DNA from: Henckelia pumila
Lineage: Eukaryota > Streptophyta > Magnoliopsida > Lamiales > Gesneriaceae
DNA: 64,000 nt
NCBI RefSeq assembly: GCF_033568475.1
Contig: NC_133121.1
Span: forward strand, 127,256,375 to 127,320,374
Direction of reading: 5' to 3'
The notes under the pieces are model-generated. The model searched no databases. It was not told the DNA's origin and worked only from the letters and a program-made list of their open reading frames with translations. Position numbers and translations under genes: made by a program. This document shows, piece after piece, positions 60,416 through 64,000 of this stretch; the first letter of the stretch is position 1, and each line of letters begins with the position of its first letter.

Positions 60416-61757
60416 TCAATTTGAACGATTCAACAATTTAATAGAGGCACGTTTAAACATAAACATATTCTTCAATAAGAAGGCAAGAGACTCGCCAGTA
60501 TCTAACAGCCCAATAAGATTAGGAAACTCAATATCGAACGTTACCTGATCTGACATTATCAGGTGCAGTCTGAGTCTGCGGATCCTCAGACAGAGCAAAA
60601 ACTCGTGCCTGCTGTCTGGGAGGCTGGCTTGCATACTGATTCCCTTCCTGTCTATTCTACTGCTGAGGTTGGAAGGAGTGGACAGTAGGTGCTTGTTGTT
60701 GAGCTGTCTGTCTCGAAGAACTTCCACTCTGTGCTTGCTCAGGGACACGCTGTGGACACGTTCTTGCAAAATGCCCCGCCTGGTTACAAATATGATAGCT
60801 TCCAAAAATACCTCTACACTGATCATTGGAGTGACGACCTCCGCAATTGGCACAAGACATGCCTGACTGTCCCGAACTCTGTCCCGATCCATACTGCCTT
60901 GAGCCACTAGAGCTCGAAGAACTGGTTCCGTGCTTCTTAAACTGCTTTTCTTTCCGATGATAGTATTCCTTCCTATTACCTCCACTGCTACCACCTTCAG
61001 AACTCGGTGGTTGATTCTGAAACTGAACATATTGATTCTGAAAATGAGATGGTTGGTTCTGGTATTGAGAAGATTGTGCCTGAAACTGTCATTGCTGTTG
61101 CTGAGGCACAAACTGACCTCCTCTCTGTCTCCACAAACCTGCTTCAGCTCCTTTTGCGTGATTCATGGCATCCGCAAAATTGTTAGGCCTATTGGTGTTA
61201 ACCAACGTGAAGACGTCGGGGTTCAAACCATTAATGAACTTATAAGCTTTTGCTTCATCATCACCGGCAATCAGCGGTGCAAAACGCAACAAACTATCAA
61301 ACTTAGCCACGTATTCCTCAATGTTTAGATTCCCTTGCCTCAGATTTGTAAACTCTGCTCCCTTTTCCTTTCGGTACGAAACAGGGAAAAACCGGTTATA
61401 AAATTCAGATTTGAAAAGAGTCCAAGTAATTTCCGTACCTCTACTCTCCATTGCTTTCTTCGTCATGATCCACCAGTTCTTAGAAACACCACGAAGCTGA
61501 TGAATGACTAACTTGGTTCGGCGGTCATCTGAGTAATCGATGGAATCAAACAACTGATCGATATCGTCCAACCAACTCTCACAGTCAACTGGATTTTCTG
61601 TACCCATCAACAAAGGCGGATATAAAGACTGAAACCTCTTCAGCAAGGTTTCCATAGGCGTCGCTGTAGTATCCATCTCAACAGTTTCAGTACTAGCTTG
61701 CTCAGTAGTAGAAATAACTGGCGGTGGGTTCCTGTTAATAACTCGTCGAGGACCCAT
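60416..61757 (-). pseudogene. gypsy gag with zinc knuckle and protease remnant
   Basis: Likely start is the ATG at 61757 (MGPRRVINRN). The retrotransposon gag domain is clear (CESWLDDIDQLFDSI, RGVSKNWW, FKSEFYNRFFP, EFTNLRQGNLNIEEYVAKF). A stop at about 61089 falls in a Gln-rich run. The same frame then continues through a Ser-rich linker and a knuckle (CNQAGHFARTCP) to a second stop at about 60657. A protease fragment LLDTGESLAFLL lies near 60480-60520 in a different frame. Two stops and a frameshift make it a pseudogene, although the first 223 codons are intact. Confidence 0.85.
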
Positions 61758-62156
61758 CTGATAATCAAAGGTTAGGACACAAGATATCTCATCGTTGCAA
61801 TCGGTGCCCTCGCAACCTCTCAGAATTCCGGATACAAGTGCAATACAGTTCATATCTCAAATAATTCATGCTTTACAATTAAAATCACATAATCATGTAA
61901 CTCAAAAAAATTCTCAACAATAAAGCATGCTCGCAAGGTATTTAAATAAATAAATTTAAGTAACTCAATCACATGCAAGAAATCAATTCATGCGGACTCG
62001 ATCTACCCCGCTCACTTCTAAATTCAGTCCAAGAATCTTATCGCTCTGATACCACTTAATGTGAGACTTCGGTTCTAATCATCTAATCTCGGGATAAACA
62101 ATAATTAAGAATACAAGATCTAAGATAAAAAGCAAAGAATTTTTTTTTAAAACAGT

Positions 62157-62338
62157 GCTCGCTCGATCGGTAAAACATTACCGGTCGAGCGGGCCATCTT
62201 AACCAAGTCTCTGCCAAGACTTAACAAAGGCCCCCGCTCGATCGGTAAAGTCTTACCGATCGAGCGGACACAAAATGCCCGTCTACTGCCTCAGCTCAGG
62301 GGTGCTCGCTCGATCGGTAAGATTCAACCGATCGAGCG
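62157..62338. repeat. three GC-rich palindromic modules in the 5' LTR
   Basis: Copies of the modules at 57407-57588, at 62157-62192, 62234-62267 and 62307-62338. I see no base difference in any arm or loop, although the surrounding LTR differs by about 2-3 percent. Confidence 0.92.
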
Positions 62339-62903
62339 GCATAATTCTGCATAAAGTAAAAACAGACATGCTCGACTCATTCCAACACCAAATCTCAAAA
62401 CTAAATCCATTCAACAAGCATAAATCATCCAAACATCATTCATAATCTAATACAAGGTAGTTCTAAAGTTATACAATCTCAAACTAATAGAACATGCATC
62501 AATCTAAGTTCCATAACCGATACAAAATGAGTTCGAATAAGATCTATGTTCGATTACATATTCGACTTCTAAAATAACAAGGCCTCACTCTATCAACTCA
62601 ACCACCTAGCCATGTTGCCTCTGACTCGGTTCTGCCCCACCTGTTGCCAAGTACACATACAAACAAAGACAACATCCGGATAATCCGGTGAGAATACAAT
62701 TCCCAGTAAAAGAGACAAACATGCAATATCAGATAAGCATTCCAAACGAAATACATCAACTTCCAATTAATCAATTAACAACCATGCGATTCCACAGGCA
62801 TGACTTGTGAGACCCCGTTTCTAATCTCCAAAACTCGAATAATTAAACACAATCGATCAAAAAAATAACAGCGGAAGATAATCAGAATTTTTTTTAAAAG
62901 CCA

Positions 62904-62989
62904 TGCGCCCGTGCGAGCGCAGGCAACGTGGACAATGGCTCGCGGAAGTGCTCGCGCCCGCGCGAGAGGGAAGCTCGCGCGCCCGCGGG
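62904..62989. repeat. two GC-rich palindromic modules in the gypsy fragment
   Basis: Modules at 62904-62945 and 62949-62989, with arms such as GCTCGCGCCCGCGCGAG and GCTCGCGCGCCCGCGGG. They lie about 100-185 bp from the LTR end, as in the solo LTR at 44048. Confidence 0.7.
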
Positions 62990-62994
62990 TAAAA

Positions 62995-64000
62995 TTACTC
63001 GAGCCACTCCAGACTCCTATCGGTCTCAAACTCCAAACCAGAAGTACAACAATCCTCAATTAATTGCGAGACACCAATCGTAGCAAGAGATAAGGAACAA
63101 AGCTTTCTACTAAGAGCGTCTGCAGCTGCGTTCGACTTTCCAGGATAATACTTAATCTCACAGTCAAAATCCTTAAGTAAATCCATCCATATCCTCTGTC
63201 TCATGTTCAGCTCAGACTGGGAAAACAAGTATTTCAGGCTCTTGTGGTCAGAAAATATTTCAAACGACTCACCATAAAGGTAATGGCGCCAAGTATTCAA
63301 AGCAAACACGATTGCAGCTAGTTCGAGATCAAGGATTGGATAACGAGTCTCGTGCGGCTTCAGCTGTCTCGAAGCATAAGCTATGACATGCTTCCTCTGC
63401 ATAAGAATGCATCCAAGACCACGTTGAGAAGCATCACAGTATACGAAAAAACCTCCCGTACCTGATGGAATAGACAAGATCGGAGCGCTGGTCAATCTTT
63501 TCTTCAGATCAATAAAACTTGCCTCGCACTCCTCGGACCACACAAACAATGCATTCTTCTGGGTCAACTGGGTAATCGGTTTTGCAATGGAAGAGAATTT
63601 CTTGATAAATCGGTGATAATACCCCGCTAAACCCATAAAGCTTCTGATTTTTGGCACTGATGTCGGTCTCGGCCAATTCATAACTGCTTCGATCTTACTG
63701 GGGTCAACAGAAATTCCATCTCCTGATACAATGTGGCCTAAGAAAACTACTCGGTCCAACCACAACTCGCACTTCGATAGCTTAGCATACAACTGTTTGG
63801 TTCGTAAAGTCTGCAACACAATCCTCAAATGTTCGGTATGGTCAGAACGATTCTTCGAAAAAATCAGAATATCGTCGATGAAGATAATGAAGAATTCATC
63901 TACATATCGCTGGAAAACACGATTCATTAGATCCATAAAAACTGCTGGAGCATTGGTCAAACCGAACGACATGACTAGGAATTCGAAATGCCCATATCTG
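62995..64000 (-). pseudogene. gypsy reverse transcriptase and RNase H, truncated at both ends
   Basis: The frame is open from the right edge of the window to 62995. RT motifs are [15 protein letters not shown] and the catalytic [12 protein letters not shown], then [11 protein letters not shown], then [10 protein letters not shown]. RNase H follows with [39 protein letters not shown], ending [12 protein letters not shown]. Beyond FETDR the frame enters LTR sequence and stops, so integrase is missing. With no stop in over 330 codons, it is recently active or a recent copy, but cannot be a working polyprotein as it stands. Confidence 0.92.

Larger units (their letters stand above)
57310..64000 (-). 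mobile_element. Ty3/gypsy element, gag only, long LTRs, right LTR interrupted
   Basis: 3' LTR 57310-59375, internal region 59376-62059, 5' LTR from 62060 running past the right edge and interrupted at 62806. The minus-strand LTR start TGTAACGCCCCG and the primer-binding site (TGGTATCAGAGCG, five bases from the LTR) fit a Tekay/Del-like chromovirus. The purine tract is CTTAGAGGGGAAG next to 59376. The internal region is only 2.7 kb: gag is recognisable, while protease and integrase survive as scraps and reverse transcriptase is absent. Confidence 0.88.
62806..64000 (-). mobile_element. gypsy fragment: LTR end fused to RT/RNase H
   Basis: In plus-strand reading it begins TGTGAGACCCCG, as the solo LTR at 44048 does, and keeps about 200 bp of that LTR including hairpin modules. 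At about 63010 it passes straight into RNase H coding sequence. The integrase and most of the 3' LTR are therefore deleted. It is inserted in the 5' LTR of the gag-only gypsy element after CAGGCATGACT (the intact LTR continues AAAACTC at 58054). The right end is outside the window. Confidence 0.8.

Overview
This is nuclear DNA of a flowering plant. It has AT-rich intergenic DNA, GT-AG introns, dicot-type multi-exon genes, many MITEs, and nested Ty1/copia and Ty3/gypsy LTR retrotransposons. The gene content fits a eudicot; I do not name a species.

Positions 1-3198 hold the 5' part of a decayed copia element on the minus strand. From 3199 to 22014 is the gene-bearing part. A complete CYP78A cytochrome P450 (8899-11378, +, 533 aa) lies about 8 kb from a TILLER ANGLE CONTROL 1 (TAC1) gene of the IGT/LAZY family (22014-19402, -, five exons, 289 aa). 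From memory, CYP78A6 and TAC1 are also near neighbours in Arabidopsis (At2g46660 and At2g46640), so the pair looks like ancestral microsynteny. Both act on growth and form: the P450 on organ and seed size, TAC1 on branch angle. From 23 to 32.3 kb there is a truncated copia, a 1.2 kb AT-rich inverted-repeat element, a copia 3' remnant, a 105-bp tandem repeat, and a complete but decayed copia element with a 5-bp target duplication. At 32.9-34.6 kb is an unusual papain-like protease gene (+, six coding exons, 312 aa). It keeps the Gln/Cys/His/Asn catalytic set but has no signal peptide or propeptide and carries a basic KKRK stretch.

From 35 kb on, almost everything is repeat: hAT-like and foldback elements (36-38.4 kb), then a copia element (about 39-51.3 kb) whose gag is split by a 7.1 kb solo LTR, which itself holds two further solo LTRs. 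After that come a terminal piece of another LTR element (51.3-54.7 kb), CACTA-like degenerate repeats (54.7-56.0 kb), a further LTR (56.0-57.3 kb), and a gypsy element with 2.07 kb LTRs, gag and almost no pol (57.3 kb to the right edge). Its 5' LTR is invaded by another gypsy fragment with an intact RT/RNase H reading frame.

The most unusual signal is a cassette of GC-rich palindromic modules. Each is about 35-40 nt, repeated two to five times, mostly every 65-77 bp. It occurs in every long host LTR of the window except the two nested solo LTRs, in both copia and gypsy families, with different arm sequences but the same layout. I know of no name for it. A second pattern is that each of the three host genes carries an intronic MITE with GGG/CCC ends and a perfect 9-bp target duplication. 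No tRNA, rRNA or CRISPR was found.
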